A stretch of 64,000 nt of DNA, taken from NCBI RefSeq assembly GCF_024139115.2, contig NC_085141.1, forward strand, positions 174,852,994-174,916,993, written 5' to 3'. The notes under the pieces were generated by a model. The model saw only the letters and a list, made by a program, of their open reading frames with translations, ran no database searches and was not told the DNA's origin. Positions 33,194 to 45,665 of this stretch are shown piece by piece. Within the stretch, counting starts at the first letter, position 1; the number at the start of each line of letters is the position of its first letter. The DNA is from Armigeres subalbatus (taxonomy: Eukaryota > Arthropoda > Insecta > Diptera > Culicidae). The translations under genes and the position numbers were made by a program.

Positions 33194-33527
33194 TTACTCT
33201 GATCCTATGATCTGTTCTGCGATAATGTTCAGGGCTTGGGAACAGATGATATATGCTTTTTTGAAGTAACAGTACGCCGTCTGAGCGCCCAGCATTTTTT
33301 GTAAACTATTCAGTTCTAGTAGCCTGTCAGTTCTGTCAGCCTGTTGGAGAAAGGCAGCCGCGAACTCTCGGTTGTCCCTTGAGATGAACGCCATTCAGTA
33401 CCGGAATGTGCTGGTATAATCGACATAATTTGGTGCGTAGCTTTGTGACGACGGGCTCCAAGGCCGTCATCAGAGTTTGAACGCATTTGAACATGATCTG
33501 CTTGAGGGAGGCCTGCTGGATCACCAT
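33194..33527 (-). pseudogene. Unidentified ORF with a probable frameshift
   Basis: An ATG at 33527 (minus) opens a frame beginning MVIQQASLKQIMFKC, which continues past VLNGVHL to a stop near 33336. A second frame, open from 33394 to a TAA at 33194, encodes EFAAAFLQQADRTD then LGAQTAYCYFKKAY, so one base change near 33370 would join them into a protein of about 110 residues. Composition is gene-like (balanced, helix-forming) and unlike the AT-rich surroundings. I do not recognise the family. Its upstream flank is separated from 42618 onward by the B2/R1 composite insertion. Confidence 0.35.
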
Positions 33528-33632
33528 TTGGAAGGTATTGAGAAAAAATAATCACACTTTCTATTCGGCGTTGCACTTAATTAAAAATAAAAAAAAAAAC
33601 ACCTTGATAAAGAATAAAACAAAAAAAAAACA

Positions 33633-34820
33633 GATTAATCCACCTAGCGGTGATGGTGCCTTTCTCGTTCGTTCAAAAGGTTTGGAAAAATCTAAAATAA
33701 CACCAATATGTGGATTGGTCTTATTTTTCATATTTGTTTACACGCATAAAAAAATTCTCGCCAAACGCAATTTGTTGCAAACAAATCGGATGTGCATAAG
33801 AGCAAAAAATTGCATTTTATTTTGTAGTTTTAAAATTAGTATTTTCGCCATAACTTTTGACCCAATTGTACAATCCGGCCAAGTTTCTATAGGAAACAAT
33901 GGGACAAGATTTTGCGTCGAATGCAATCTGATGCGACAGACCTGAGAAGCACACATATTGCATATCAATCACAGTAACTTATATATGACCGGATTCAGTC
34001 ACAATATGGTTACTGCAACCAGATTTGTTGAACTTGTGTTGCTTGGGGAATAGATGAAGTCTAAGTGCTAAAAAAGTGAGCTAGACTTTTTTGAACTCTT
34101 TTTCACAATAAATAGTAATTTTACCATAACTTCTAAGCCCATAGTCCGATCTGGCCAATTTTCATTAAGAATCAATGAGACATTATGCGTCGAATGCAAT
34201 TTAATGCGAGCAAATCGGTTGAGGAAAAGTACCTGAAAAATGAGTGACATTTTTTTAGCGATTTTTCCATAAAAAAATCGGTTGAGGATAAGTGCTCGAA
34301 AAATGAGTGACATTTTTTACGCGATTTTTTCGTATGAATTTGTATTTTGGCCATAACTTCTGATCCCATAGTCCGATCTGACCAATTTCAAATAGGACAG
34401 GATTCTGCGTCGAATGCAACTTGTTGCGAGCAAATCGGTTGAGGATAAGTGCCCGAAAAATGAGTGACATTTTTTACGCGATTTTTTCGTATGAATTTGT
34501 ATTTTGGCCATAACTCTCGATCCCATAGTCCGATCTGGCCAATTTCAAATAGGAAACAATGGGACAGGATTCTGCGTCGAATGCAACTTGTTGCGAGCAA
34601 ATCGGTTGAGGATAAGTGCCCGAAAAATGAGTGACATTTTTTACGCGATTTTTTCGTATAAATTTGTATTTTGACCATAACTTTCGATCCCATAGTCCGA
34701 TCTGGCCAATTTCAAATAGGAAACAATGGGACAGGATTCTGCGCCGAATGCAACTTGTTGCGAGCAAATCGGTTGAGGATAAGTACCCGAAAAATGAGTG
34801 ACATTTTTTGAGTAGTTTTG
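33633..34820 (+). mobile_element. B-family element 2, left part (continues at 42472-42616)
   Basis: The head 'attaatccacctagcggtga' is followed by the same leader as B1a (for example 'accggattcagtca' and 'gcttggggaatagatgaag') and about four and a half 167-bp units (34130-34810), one of them internally deleted near 34270, then 'gagtagttttgcg'. Its CA tract is at 34821, and its tail lies some 7.6 kb away at 42483-42616. Confidence 0.85.

Positions 34821-36223
<1,403 letters not shown>

Positions 36224-36284
<61 letters not shown>
36224..36284 (+). repeat. (CA)n between R1-clade elements 2 and 3
   Basis: An uninterrupted CA tract of about 61 bp joins the poly(A) tail of element 2 to the 5' end of element 3. 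Confidence 0.95.
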
Positions 36285-36287
<3 letters not shown>

Positions 36288-36875
36288 CCCCATGGCCACT
36301 GCGAGTTAGGGGGCCTGTCTAGAACGTGGTGGGGTTTGACAGTGGGCTCTGTTGAACCTCTATAAAAAGCTGCATGTGTTTGCAAGCAGGCCCTATCACA
36401 GCGCCGTGCGCCGCTCAAAGCACACAAGCCCAACAGGTGTGCCAACCGGCACATCAGGATTGATGCCAGTAAGATCCTGATTATGGTATACTGGTCACGG
36501 CAAACGACATTGGACGATTCTCGGTTTTGGATAGGATTAGGCGTATATGGGCTGACAGTCGAGCTATTCTGTTTCCTGAGTAAAAAAGAGTGACATCTTT
36601 TTGAAATGGCAAGCAGGCTAATGGTTCGTCTGCCTCCGTCCCGGTAAACAACCTGGCAGGCCTCCGGTAACGCTCAACACTTGTCACCTATACCGGTGGG
36701 TAGTAGGTTCAAATGCACCATTCCTGATTTACGCCGATCCGGCTCTGAACACGGTGTTATAAGGCACCGGAGTCAACCCTTGCATGGACCTCACTGTTAC
36801 AAAGGCACCCATGGGATCACAAGAGGCGACTATCTACAACAGGAAGAGATAACGGCCCGGAGGGGGACCCTTTAC
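36285..36875 (+). promoter_or_regulatory. 5' UTR / internal promoter region of element 3
   Basis: Sequence from the CA junction ('gctccccatggccactgcg') to the first in-frame ATG of ORF1. Non-LTR elements normally carry an internal promoter here; no specific motif is identified. Open frame extends upstream of the ATG to about 36681 without a start codon. Confidence 0.5.
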
Positions 36876-38278
36876 ATGGAAACAAATTCTACAATCAACG
36901 AAGGAGCAGGCGGTGCGAATGTTTTCGCAAAGAGTGGGAGGCTGCAGCGATCTCCAGTGATGGCGCAGGCAGCAGTAGCAAGTACCAGCAGTATGGCCAA
37001 GGCTGCTGAGAACCAGGCAGGCCAACAGGAGCTAGGATCCGGAAATAGGGTGTCCACCCCAAAATCGGAAAGTAGTGCTATTCAGGAGGATCTACAATTT
37101 GGGAGGTCCAACCTGATGGAGGTGCGGAAGCGAGTCAACGAGCTCTATGACTTCGTGAAGGACAAGCACAATGTTCACACGAAGATCAAGCTTCTAGTGA
37201 CGAGCATCAAGTCCGCCGTTAAATCTGCTGAGCACGAACAGAACGCGCTCAAAAGAAGAGGGGAAGCAGCTCAAAAGCACTGAAAGATGCAGCGGAGCAT
37301 ACAGCTGTCGAGGCACTGCAGACACCAATGAGTCCCCAAAATACTCGCACGGAGAAGCAAAGCAGGGACTCGCCAGGAGAGCAGGAAATCCTGAAGAAGC
37401 AGCGGAACGTGCAAGATAGTGCTAGCGTACTGAAGGAAGGCGTCAAGAACGGTGATTGGCAAACCGTGGAAAGTCAGCGGGAGAAGAGAAAGAAGCAGAA
37501 GGAGTACGTGGAAAAGAAGGAGCAGAAGAAGAAAGAAAAACATCGCTCTTCTCGTGAGCGGGTCAAGGGGGACGCCTTGATAGTCGAAGTGAGCGACAAG
37601 ACGACATACGCAGCGATATTACGGAAGGTGAGAGAAGACCCGGTGCTCAAGGACTTGGGTGAAAAAGTGGTGAGGACTAGGCGTACTCAGAAGGGGGAAT
37701 TGCTGTTCGAGCTGAAGAAGGATCCCACGGTCAAGAGCTCGGCCTTCCGGGAGCTCATTGCCAATTCCTTAGGTAGTGAAGGAAACGTAAGGGCTTTAAC
37801 GCAGGAGGCCGTGGTCGAATGCAGAGACCTGGACGAGATCACCACGATAGACGAACTGAGGGATGCACTGATCTCACAATGCATGCTGGGCGAAGTTCAG
37901 ATGACCATTCGGTTGAGGAAAGCGTACGGTGGTACACAAATAGCAGCGATACGACTACCGGTAGATGCCGCCAACAAAATGGTGGAGGTGGCCAAGGTGA
38001 AGGTCGGATGGTCTATGTGTCCGTTGAGACTCACCCCTCGAATCACCAAACAGATGGAGCGATGCTTCAAATGTATGGCATTTGGACACCAGGCGCGAAA
38101 CTGCAGTGGCCCAGACAGATCCGGTCTTTGTAGGAAATGTGGTGGAGAAGGACACGTTGCTAGGGACTGCACGAAGAAACCAAGATGCCTGCTCTGCAAA
38201 CCGGAGGATGGAAACGACCACATGACGGGTGGCTTTCAATGCCCTGCCTACAAGAAGGCGATGGCGGGCCGAGATTAA
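36876..38278 (+). pseudogene. R1-clade ORF1 (gag-like), one frameshift
   Basis: The ATG at 36876 starts METNSTINEGAGG. The N-terminal third is Ala/Ser/Gln-rich, followed by a helical segment (VRKRVNELYDFVKDKHN). A frameshift near 37262 (an early TGA at 37279-37281 in the first frame) joins a second frame continuing through KALKDAAEHTAVEALQTP. Next come a strongly basic K/E-rich segment (about 37480-37560), a conserved central domain (GALIVEV-like to VGWSMCPLR) and three zinc knuckles: CFKCMAFGHQARNC, CRKCGGEGHVARDC and CLLC...H...C. Total about 467 residues. TAA at 38276-38278 overlaps the ORF2 ATG. The role, RNA binding and particle formation, is family knowledge. Confidence 0.9.
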
Positions 38279-41252
38279 TGGAGATCATCCAGTTGAATCT
38301 CAACCATTGCGACACCGCACAGCAGCTGTTGTGGCAGTCGACAACAGAAGCAATGTGCGACGTGGCAATTATTGCTGAGCCGTACCGGATTCCTTCTGAC
38401 AACGGCAACTGGGTGGCGGATGCTACGGGGATTGCGGCTATCCAAGTGATGGGCAGATTTCCTATCCAAGAGGTGGTAGACAGTTCAAGCGAGGGTTTCG
38501 TAATCGCCAAAATTAACGGGATCTTTGTCTGTAGCTGTTACGCACCCCCAAGGTGGACTTTGGAGCAGTATAACCGGATGCTGGACTCACTCACGGAAAA
38601 GCTGATCGGCCGAAATCCAGTGATCATCGGAGGCGATTTCAATGCTTGGGCAGTGGATTGGGGAAGCAGACTGACTAACGCCAGAGGTTACAGTTTGCTG
38701 GAGGCGCTGGCTAAGCTGGAAGTAAGATTGTGCAACGAAGGTACCGTTAGTACATTCCACAGAGATGGCAGGGAGTCCATCATCGATGTCACGTTCTGCA
38801 GTCCGTCGATGGCGAGGAACATGAACTGGAGAGTTTGTGAAGAATATACCCATAGCGATCACCAGGCGATCCGATATAGTGTTGGAACGCGAACGCCGAC
38901 GGTACGACGGGAGACAAGGTCTAGTTGGCGAAGATGGAAGACGAAGGACTTCGATAAGGATCTTTTTATCGAAGCACTTCGAGTGAACAGCGACGCTACA
39001 AACCTTGACGCAGACCAACTGACGGAAAAGCTAGCGAGGGCTTGCGATGCGACGATGCCGAGGAAATTTGAGCCAACGAATAGCCGACGGCCAAGTTACT
39101 GGTGGAACGAAAATCTTGCTAACCTTCGCGCTGCCTGTCTCAGAGCTAGGAGACACGTTCAGAGGGCACGGTCTGAAATGGTCAGAGAGGAGCGAAAGAT
39201 AGTTTTCCGTGAAGCTAGAGCGGCATTCAAACGGGCGATCCAAATCAGCAAGTCTAACTGCTTCAAGGAGTTGTGCCAGGAAGCTGACGCTGATCCTTGG
39301 GGTAACGCTTATCGAGTTGTGACAAAGAAGATCAGGGGTCCAGCGACGCCAGCCGAAATGTGTCCAGACAAGCTGAAGATCATCGTGGACGGTCTTTTCC
39401 CGCAGCATGGTTCTACGACGTGGCCGCGTACGCCGTACGAAGATGAAGACCGAGTAACCGCTGCAGGTATGCAAGTCACCAATGACGAGCTATTATCAGT
39501 GGCGAAAGGTTTGAAGTTGCAAAAGCTCCGGGTCCGGATGGAATTCCAAATGTGGCTCTAAAATCCGCGATTTTGGCGTTCCCGGATCTGTTCAGGATGG
39601 TGCTGCAGAAGTGTTTAGTAGACGGTAATTTTCCGGACACGTGGAAGATCCAGAAACTGGTGCTGCTGCCGAAACCAGGAAAACCGCCGGGGAACCCAGC
39701 ATCGTATAGGCCCATATGTCTGCTGGATACACTGGGGAAGCTTCTGGAAAGGGTTATCCTTAATAGGCTTACACAGTTCACGGAGGGTGAGACTGGCTTA
39801 TCGGAAAACAGTTCGGATTCCGCAAAGGCAGATCGACTGTGGATGCAATCAGGACAGTCATTGAAGATGCAGAGAGGGCGTCCAAGAAGAAGAGGAGCGG
39901 CAATCGGTTCTGCGCGGTAGTGACGATTGACGTCAAAAACGCGTTCAATAGTGCCAGCTGGGAGGCCATCGCCGCAGCGCTGCATGGAATGCGAATCCCC
40001 GACTTCCTGTGTAAGATCCTTAGGAGCTACTTCCTGAACCGGATTCTGGTTTACGACACGAACTCGGGGCAGAAGTCGATCAGGGTTACGGCGGGCGTTC
40101 CACAAGGGTCCATACTAGGCCCGACGTTATGGAATGTGATGTACAACGGGGTGCTGATGCTGAAGTTGCCCAAAGGTGTAAAGATTTACGGATTCGCGGA
40201 TGATGTCGTCCTAACGGTAACCGGTGAGTCATTGGAGGAGGTGGAAATGCTGGTGGCGGAAGCGACCGACGCAGTAGAAACCTGGATGAATGGAGTCAAG
40301 CTGCAGCTGGCTCATCACAAAACGGAAGTGATGCTGGTCAGCAACTGCAAAGTAATCCAGCGGATGCAGATTACCATTGGAGGGCACGACATCCCGTCGG
40401 TGCGGACTCTGAGACATCTAGGTGTGATGATTGATGACCGGTTGAACTTCAACACCCACGTGGACTATTCCTGTGAAAAGGCGGCTCAAATGATCAGTGC
40501 GTTAGCAAGGATCATGCCGAACGTCGGCGGTCCGAAAGGCAGCAGTAGGCGTCTTCTTGCGTCAGTATCATCCTCGATACTAAGGTACGGAGTTCCAGCC
40601 TGGGAGCTGCGCTCAAGACGAAACGTAACCGGAGGAAGCTGAATAGCGTGTTTCGTCTAATGGCCATTCGAGTCGCGAGTGCGTACCGAACTATTTCGTC
40701 GGAGGCAGTTTGCGTTATCGCAGGGATGATTCCAGTCTGCATAACCCTAGCAGAGGACATCGAGTGCTACCAACGGAGGGATACCAGAAATGTGAGGAAG
40801 GCGGTGAGACTGGACTCTATGGTGAAGTGGCAGCAGGAGTGGGACAATGCGGATAATGGAAGGTGGACCCATCGGCTCATCCCCAATGTGTCGACGTGGG
40901 TGAACAGGGAGCATGGTGAGGTGAACTTTACCTCACACAGTTCCTGTCCGGACACGGTTGTTTCCGCCAATATTTGCACCGGTGTGGCCATGCGTCATCG
41001 CCATTCTGCCCGGCGTGTATTGACGTAGAGGAGACTCCAGAGCACGTGATATTCGACTGCCCGAGGTTTGCGGAGGCACGTAGGAGAATGCCTGCCATAA
41101 GGGCGGACAACATCGCAGAGCGAATGTGTCGCGATGAAGGTACGTGGCATGCGGTAACCAGAGTCGTGACACAAATAATGTCAGAGCTGCAGCGTCGATG
41201 GAGAAGGGACCAGCAAGTAAGCGTCGGTTTGGAGCAAAATCCAGCACAGTGA
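38278..41252 (+). pseudogene. R1-clade ORF2: endonuclease + RT, about four frameshifts
   Basis: ATG at 38278-38280 shares its A with the ORF1 stop (TAATG). The endonuclease, about residues 1-220, has MEIIQLNLNHC, AEPYR, GGDFNAW and THSDHQAIRY, so its catalytic residues look intact. The RT follows with KAPGPDGIPN, LLPKPGKPPG, FGFRKGRST, IDVKNAFNSA, AGVPQGSILGP and the active site FADD at 40193-40204. At the C-terminus are SGHGCF and a CPACIDVEETPEHVIF zinc-finger region ending near 41252. Frameshifts near 39535, 39800, 40615 and 40925 break it. The enzyme would nick the target and prime reverse transcription there. Length when joined is about 990 residues, normal for the clade. Confidence 0.92.
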
Positions 41253-41885
41253 GCAGTGTTGGGTCTCGAGTCGTCGGGGCGCCAGCGAACCGGAAGTCTT
41301 CTGCCAACCGGAATCGTCGGACCGACCTCGGCACTCGAACCGTCAACCTGCTGAAGAAAGAAGAAAGAAGAAGGAAGTGCTTCGGGTATGTAGGGCACCG
41401 CCAGTGCGGACGTTATCCACCACCGGAACTGTCGGACCACCTCTGCAACCCGAAGACGAAGTCGGCGCAATGCGCGAAAGCGTCCCCTGCGATAGCCGCC
41501 GGTAGTCAGTGCAGAAGTTTCCTTCACTGGAACTGGTGGACCACACCCTCGACGCCGGGGGAGTCAGGAGGATTCGAGTGAGGAAGTTTGCGGCACAACC
41601 GCCGAGGGATCGAGACGTAGCAGTGGATCTCAGCAAGCCAGTCGGCGAACTAGCCTAAGCTAGGGGCCGGAGTTTTAGAAGAAGTGCATGAGCACAGCCC
41701 CCCCCGAAGTAGTCGCAGCATCCAGTGGTCCCGGGGGGATCGAGGCAAGGAGGACAAGGGACCCGGTTTATCCGGGAGGCACATTTTTAGCAGGTCGGGA
41801 GGAGCCCATCCCTGTTCGCCATCGAGCATAGTGTGGATGCTCGAGGTGTCTGTCGCGCAGATTTTTGATGGCCTTTAACCCTTGC
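41253..41885 (+). other. 3' UTR of R1-clade element 3
   Basis: GC-rich sequence with degenerate versions of the family modules ('ggtctcgagtcgtcggggcg', 'ctcggcactcgaaccg', near 41265-41340). Ends 'tggcctttaacccttgc' and poly(A). No ORF of interest. Confidence 0.8.
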
Positions 41886-41896
41886 AAAAAAAAAAA

Positions 41897-41900
<4 letters not shown>

Positions 41901-41955
<55 letters not shown>

Positions 41956-41965
41956 AGACATCACA
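41901..41965 (+). repeat. (CA)n between R1-clade elements 3 and 4
   Basis: A CA tract to about 41950, then 'gacacagacatcacag', a CA-derived sequence resembling the start of the B tail, before element 4. Confidence 0.9.
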
Positions 41966-42471
41966 GGGGTCCTCGTCAAGGCTGGGGCAGGCGTAGGCAC
42001 CGCGTCGGCAAGTCCCTCTGTGTGCTGGCGAATAGGCCCTATCGCAGAAAGGTCAATTTGGGGTGCACGCGGCATCATCATTCTTGATACCAGTCGTGCA
42101 GAGGGAAGCAGGCGCGAAGTCGACCCTGCCCACCTTCCGAGGACATAGGGCGTGGTAAGGCCACCTGGAAAGCCGGCAATGCGCTGGCACGATACCATGG
42201 TGTTCTTCTAAAAAAGCGAGTCACGATGTTCGATGCTGCAAGGACACGCAGCTAACTTCGAGGGTGCGTTGTGCACTGGCCCCTCTTTGAAGCATTACTT
42301 TCTGGTTGTACCGCAGGGACTATGGGCTTGGCGGCAATGGAAACGGTTTAGCTGGTGGGGGATGCAGTCCTGCCTCCCTCATTGGAGGTGGCCCCTAACC
42401 CAGCACTTCCTGGTCAACCCAGGATGTCTGTTGAGCAGATTCCCCCTCCATTGTTTAGGAAGAAAACAAAA
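41966..42471 (+). mobile_element. R1-clade element 4, 3' UTR fragment in (CA)n
   Basis: Begins 'ggggtcctcgtcaaggctgg' and matches the 3' UTR of element 5 (reverse complement of 60431-60940) closely throughout. Ends 'ggaagaaaacaaaaa' then CA repeats. Only the last ~505 bp of an element were copied, so it holds no coding sequence, a typical strongly 5'-truncated insertion. Confidence 0.88.
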
Positions 42472-42616
42472 ACACACACACAGACATCACCTCAATTCGT
42501 TGAACTGAGTCGATTGGTATATAACACTATGGGTCTCCGGGCCTTCTATAAAAAGTTTGTTTTTGGAGCGATCATATAGCCTTTACCGTATACTTAGTAT
42601 ACGAGAAAGGCAAAAA
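42472..42616 (+). mobile_element. B element 2, right part (CA remnant and tail)
   Basis: A short CA run, then 'gacatcacctcaattcg' and the standard B tail ending 'acgagaaaggcaaaa'. With 33633-34820 it makes one B element split by three nested R1-clade insertions. Confidence 0.9.
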
Positions 42617-42879
42617 GCACTTTCTATTCACGAAAAGGAAGACAATTTGGTTATACAAACGAAAAATTAAAACATTTATCCAATATCCGATACGGATTCG
42701 ATCGCGGCGGAAAAATTTGTTTTGCGAAACTGAACTGCCTGGCGACGGCGGATTGCCAGCACACAAACTTTACACTTTTCGAAATAAACTTTTCTCTTCC
42801 CAGCTGCTTCGTCGACACTCAACTGCATTCCAAAATCCCCGACGAAGAACTTGACAGATATGAAAAAAAAAGTTTGCGT
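42617..42879. other. Unique flank of the B2 composite
   Basis: Starts with 'cactttctattc' (42618-42629), which also occurs at 33555-33566 left of B2. Mixed-composition DNA, no ORF recognised; it would adjoin the unidentified ORF at 33194-33527 if the composite were absent. Confidence 0.5.
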
Positions 42880-43200
42880 TACGCAGATTTCGGAATTTTT
42901 GACATATTTTCATGATTCTGAGTCATGTTTTCATGACTCTGAGTCATGTTTTTAAGACTCAGCATCGTTTTTCATGACTCACCGTCATGATTTCATGACT
43001 CAATGTCATGAAAACATGGCCCCGAGACATGATATTTTATTTATGAAAATGTGAATAGCATTTCGATAACGCCTCTGGCAATCACTAGCTTAGTTCAAGT
43101 AAAAATGCTGTAAGTTTTGGTCATGATATCATGAATTTTAGTCATGATATCAAGAAGTAACAAGTTTTATGAAATTATGACTCTTTAGTCATGGATATGG
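42880..43200. repeat. GTCATGA-rich palindromic repeat field
   Basis: Repeated words 'tcatgactctgagtcatg', 'gtcatgatttcatgactc' and 'gtcatgatatcatga'. Same type as 22765-23160. Confidence 0.55.
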
Positions 43201-43214
43201 CAACGGTTTTTTAC

Positions 43215-43557
43215 CAGTGCAAGGTCGTATCGTAACAGTCGTCATCTTGCGGCGAGTGCGTAGCCGCGGTGCGTTGCGTCACGGGCCGTTGCATGGGAGC
43301 ACCCGCTGTCGGGAAACTTCTCGTCGAAGTAGGATAGATCCGCCATCGGGGACTATCCGAGCCGTTCGCGATCGTGATCGATGTGGGAGTCAAGCGGCTC
43401 AACGACTACATTGGGAGCTGAATGGCTCCTGGGGTTTGAAAATCCATTATCGGAGTAGTCTGCCGCTAACCGCAAGTCGAACACATCTGTATATGGAGCT
43501 CCATATACAGATGTGTTCGACTTGCGGTTAGCGGCAGTAGTCTAGTTGAGTAGATAA
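43215..43557 (+). mobile_element. R1-clade 3' UTR fragment, interrupted by a 78-bp palindrome
   Basis: Matches the element 1 3' UTR around 30455-30720 ('cttgcggcgagygcgtagccg', then the 'cggggactatccgag' and 'gctgaatggct' modules). The match stops at 43459 ('atcggagtag') and resumes after the palindrome ('tctagttgagtag'). The left end is ragged and no poly(A) is present. Confidence 0.8.
43460..43537. mobile_element. 78-bp perfect palindrome with TAGT duplication
   Basis: The two 39-bp halves are exact reverse complements; the outer end is 'ctgccgctaaccgcaagtcg'. TAGT occurs directly outside both ends (43456-43459, 43538-43541), and the flanking R1-clade 3' UTR reads through when the palindrome and one TAGT are removed. 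A second copy is at 60309-60386. It is a minimal foldback insertion with no coding capacity. Confidence 0.9.
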
Positions 43558-45114
43558 AAATAAATAAATAAATTTATTTAGATATGTATTTATTTATTAT
43601 GGTATACATCAACAGGCTTGTTACTGCCTCAATGATATTTAATTTGAACGCGAAACAAGTAATTCAAAAACACAAACAAATCTCTCATAGTCAAGTTATA
43701 AAAATAAAAATATAAAAAAGATATCACAAGTTATGGGCGTTAAAAACAGAAGGGAAGTTTTGGAGATAAAACAAATATGTATTATAATTTGAGAATTGAT
43801 GATTGACGCTTTTTTTATAGGCTATTTTTTTAAGCAATTGATGAAATTGTGACAACCGCTAGAACTATCAAAAGTACTGATCAATTGACCTGATATTGTT
43901 TATCCAGTAGAGTTTGCTGGACTTTTGACTTCTATCACCCAAGACTTTTATCATCCGATTTATTTTACACATTTAATATAATAAAGAGAATTAATATAAT
44001 AATAAAGCAGTGATTTTCTCAATTTGTCTGAAAGAATGGATCGAATTTTACGATAATAACCATATTTCGGCAAATAACTTTTCAACATATTTCAAGCACA
44101 GAGCGTTCACCAGCATAACAATCGTAATCACGTTTGAACGGTATGAGTGCAAATAAATTATGAATAAAGGGAAGCGAACCTCATTTGGTTGGAGCCTTTC
44201 CCCAATCTGCTTATGGATTTGAAATCTTACGATGACACGCGCCAAGTTTAGCCTCTGCTGGTGCTGCTGTTGCTGTTGCTAGTACCTCTGATAACACGGG
44301 GCCCTCCTTACCATGCCATGTGGCTGCCGAAGTGTGGGTGAGCGAGTTGTTCAACGAATTGTGACGCAGGCGCTATCCGGCGAAAACATTCAACTTTTGA
44401 CGACGTTTTTCCGCTTGCTCCTTACTGGTTTTTCAAATGCAAAACATAAATCAACCTTTCGTTTCAGCCTTCAGAATCCCGCACTCCGACATTCCGAGGA
44501 AACCGTTACACTGCGCGATATCAACGGTGAAAATTGAACATGAATGAAGGAAGGATTTTCCTATTCCTGTGCACCGGCTGCGGTTTAACACGTCGGATCA
44601 ACACTCACTGTCTGACTAACCGCAGTCGCAGGTTGTCGTCATGCGAATGGGTGGAAATGACTCGGAAAACAAATAACAAAAATATTGTGTGGGAGTAAAA
44701 TTACGTTCGATTTACGTCATTGCAAGTGGGTGTTCTATTTATTATATCTAGCTAGTGATTGGCTATTTTGCAGACTACCCACAAGAGGCAAGAACGGCAA
44801 CGAACGAGCAAATCAGCAAGCTTGCGGTGGATACAAGCTCTGGTATATGAGCTTTCAGTGGGTGGTTTCGGGTGTTCATTAGTTCTCGTAGTGGGTGTCA
44901 GATGTCATGTCAGAAAACATGCGTGGGAAATTATTACAATTATTACTTTAAATTATGTTGAATAAATATCACGTGTCTCATATTGTCTCGTCTCTGACTT
45001 TCTTTGTGATTTATCCAACGACATCCTGGCATTGTAAAGAGCTGTAATGGTGTCTATGACAACATCACAGCCGACAGTTTTGAAAAGTAAGCAACAAGTA
45101 GGTAGCAAAGTTCC
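43558..45114. other. AT-rich then mixed DNA; no firm gene
   Basis: 43558-44220 is very AT-rich ('aaataaataaataaattta' at 43560). 44220-44960 is less AT-rich with (CTG)-like runs and short open frames on the plus strand (44313-44537, 44685-44882) lacking recognisable motifs. On the minus strand 'ATGGCATG|GTAAGG' near 44312 is a weak start-plus-donor look-alike. No repeats are identified. Confidence 0.4.
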
Positions 45115-45665
45115 TTTTTGCCTTTCTCGTACAACAAAGTAAAGTTGGACCAGAAGGCTATAATTTCACTCCAAAAGCCAAATTTTGATAGAAGGCTCGG
45201 AGACCCATAGTGTTATATACCAATCGACTCAGCTCGAAAAACTGAGCACATGTCTGACTGTGTGTGTGTGTGTGTGTAGCCCCGGGAATTTTTTATTGTT
45301 AAACACGTTTCATATAGAAGGACTTGACCGATTCGAGTGCAACTAGTTTCATTCGATGGAGAAACTTTCCTAGTTGGACACTAATTACTCCATCGATTTG
45401 AATAATATTTCTATTTTTCTTTTAACAAATACGCTGTTTACATGCACACTTTAAGTCATTAATCAATTTAGCCATGACGCAATCCATTACTCTCATAATA
45501 ATTGCTTAAAAATTACTCAATTGTTGAGTAATTTATAAGCAGCGTGATAGAGTTGCATCAAATATTTTAACCGCCAAGATGTAGGCAATTAGCACAGCAT
45601 TTCCAACATTAATTCGAATCCAACATATCGAATCGAGAAAGGCATAATCACCACTTGGGGATAAA
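45115..45665 (-). mobile_element. B-family element 4, diverged, no 167-bp array
   Basis: Reads from the tail end ('ttttgcctttctcgtac', 45117) through 'cccatagtgttatataccaa', a (TG)n run (45258-45278) and AT-rich body to a head-like end at about 45634-45665 ('cgagaaaggcataatcacca'). At 550 bp it is a compact copy on the opposite strand. Confidence 0.7.

Larger units (their letters stand above)
36285..41900 (+). mobile_element. R1-clade element 3, near full length, in (CA)n
   Basis: A 5.6 kb element with a 5' UTR (36285-36875), ORF1, ORF2, a 3' UTR (41253-41885) and poly(A) 41886-41900, flanked on both sides by CA tracts. It is the longest copy here. About five frameshifts (near 37262, 39535, 39800, 40615, 40925) make it inactive, but nearly all domains are readable. 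Sister copies within the window are element 2 (same subfamily), element 1 and elements 4/5. Confidence 0.93.

Noticed and set aside
44296..44345. Second candidate first exon (ATGGCATG|GTAAGG, minus)
   Set aside because: Only eight coding bases before a moderate donor and no supporting frame; likely chance.
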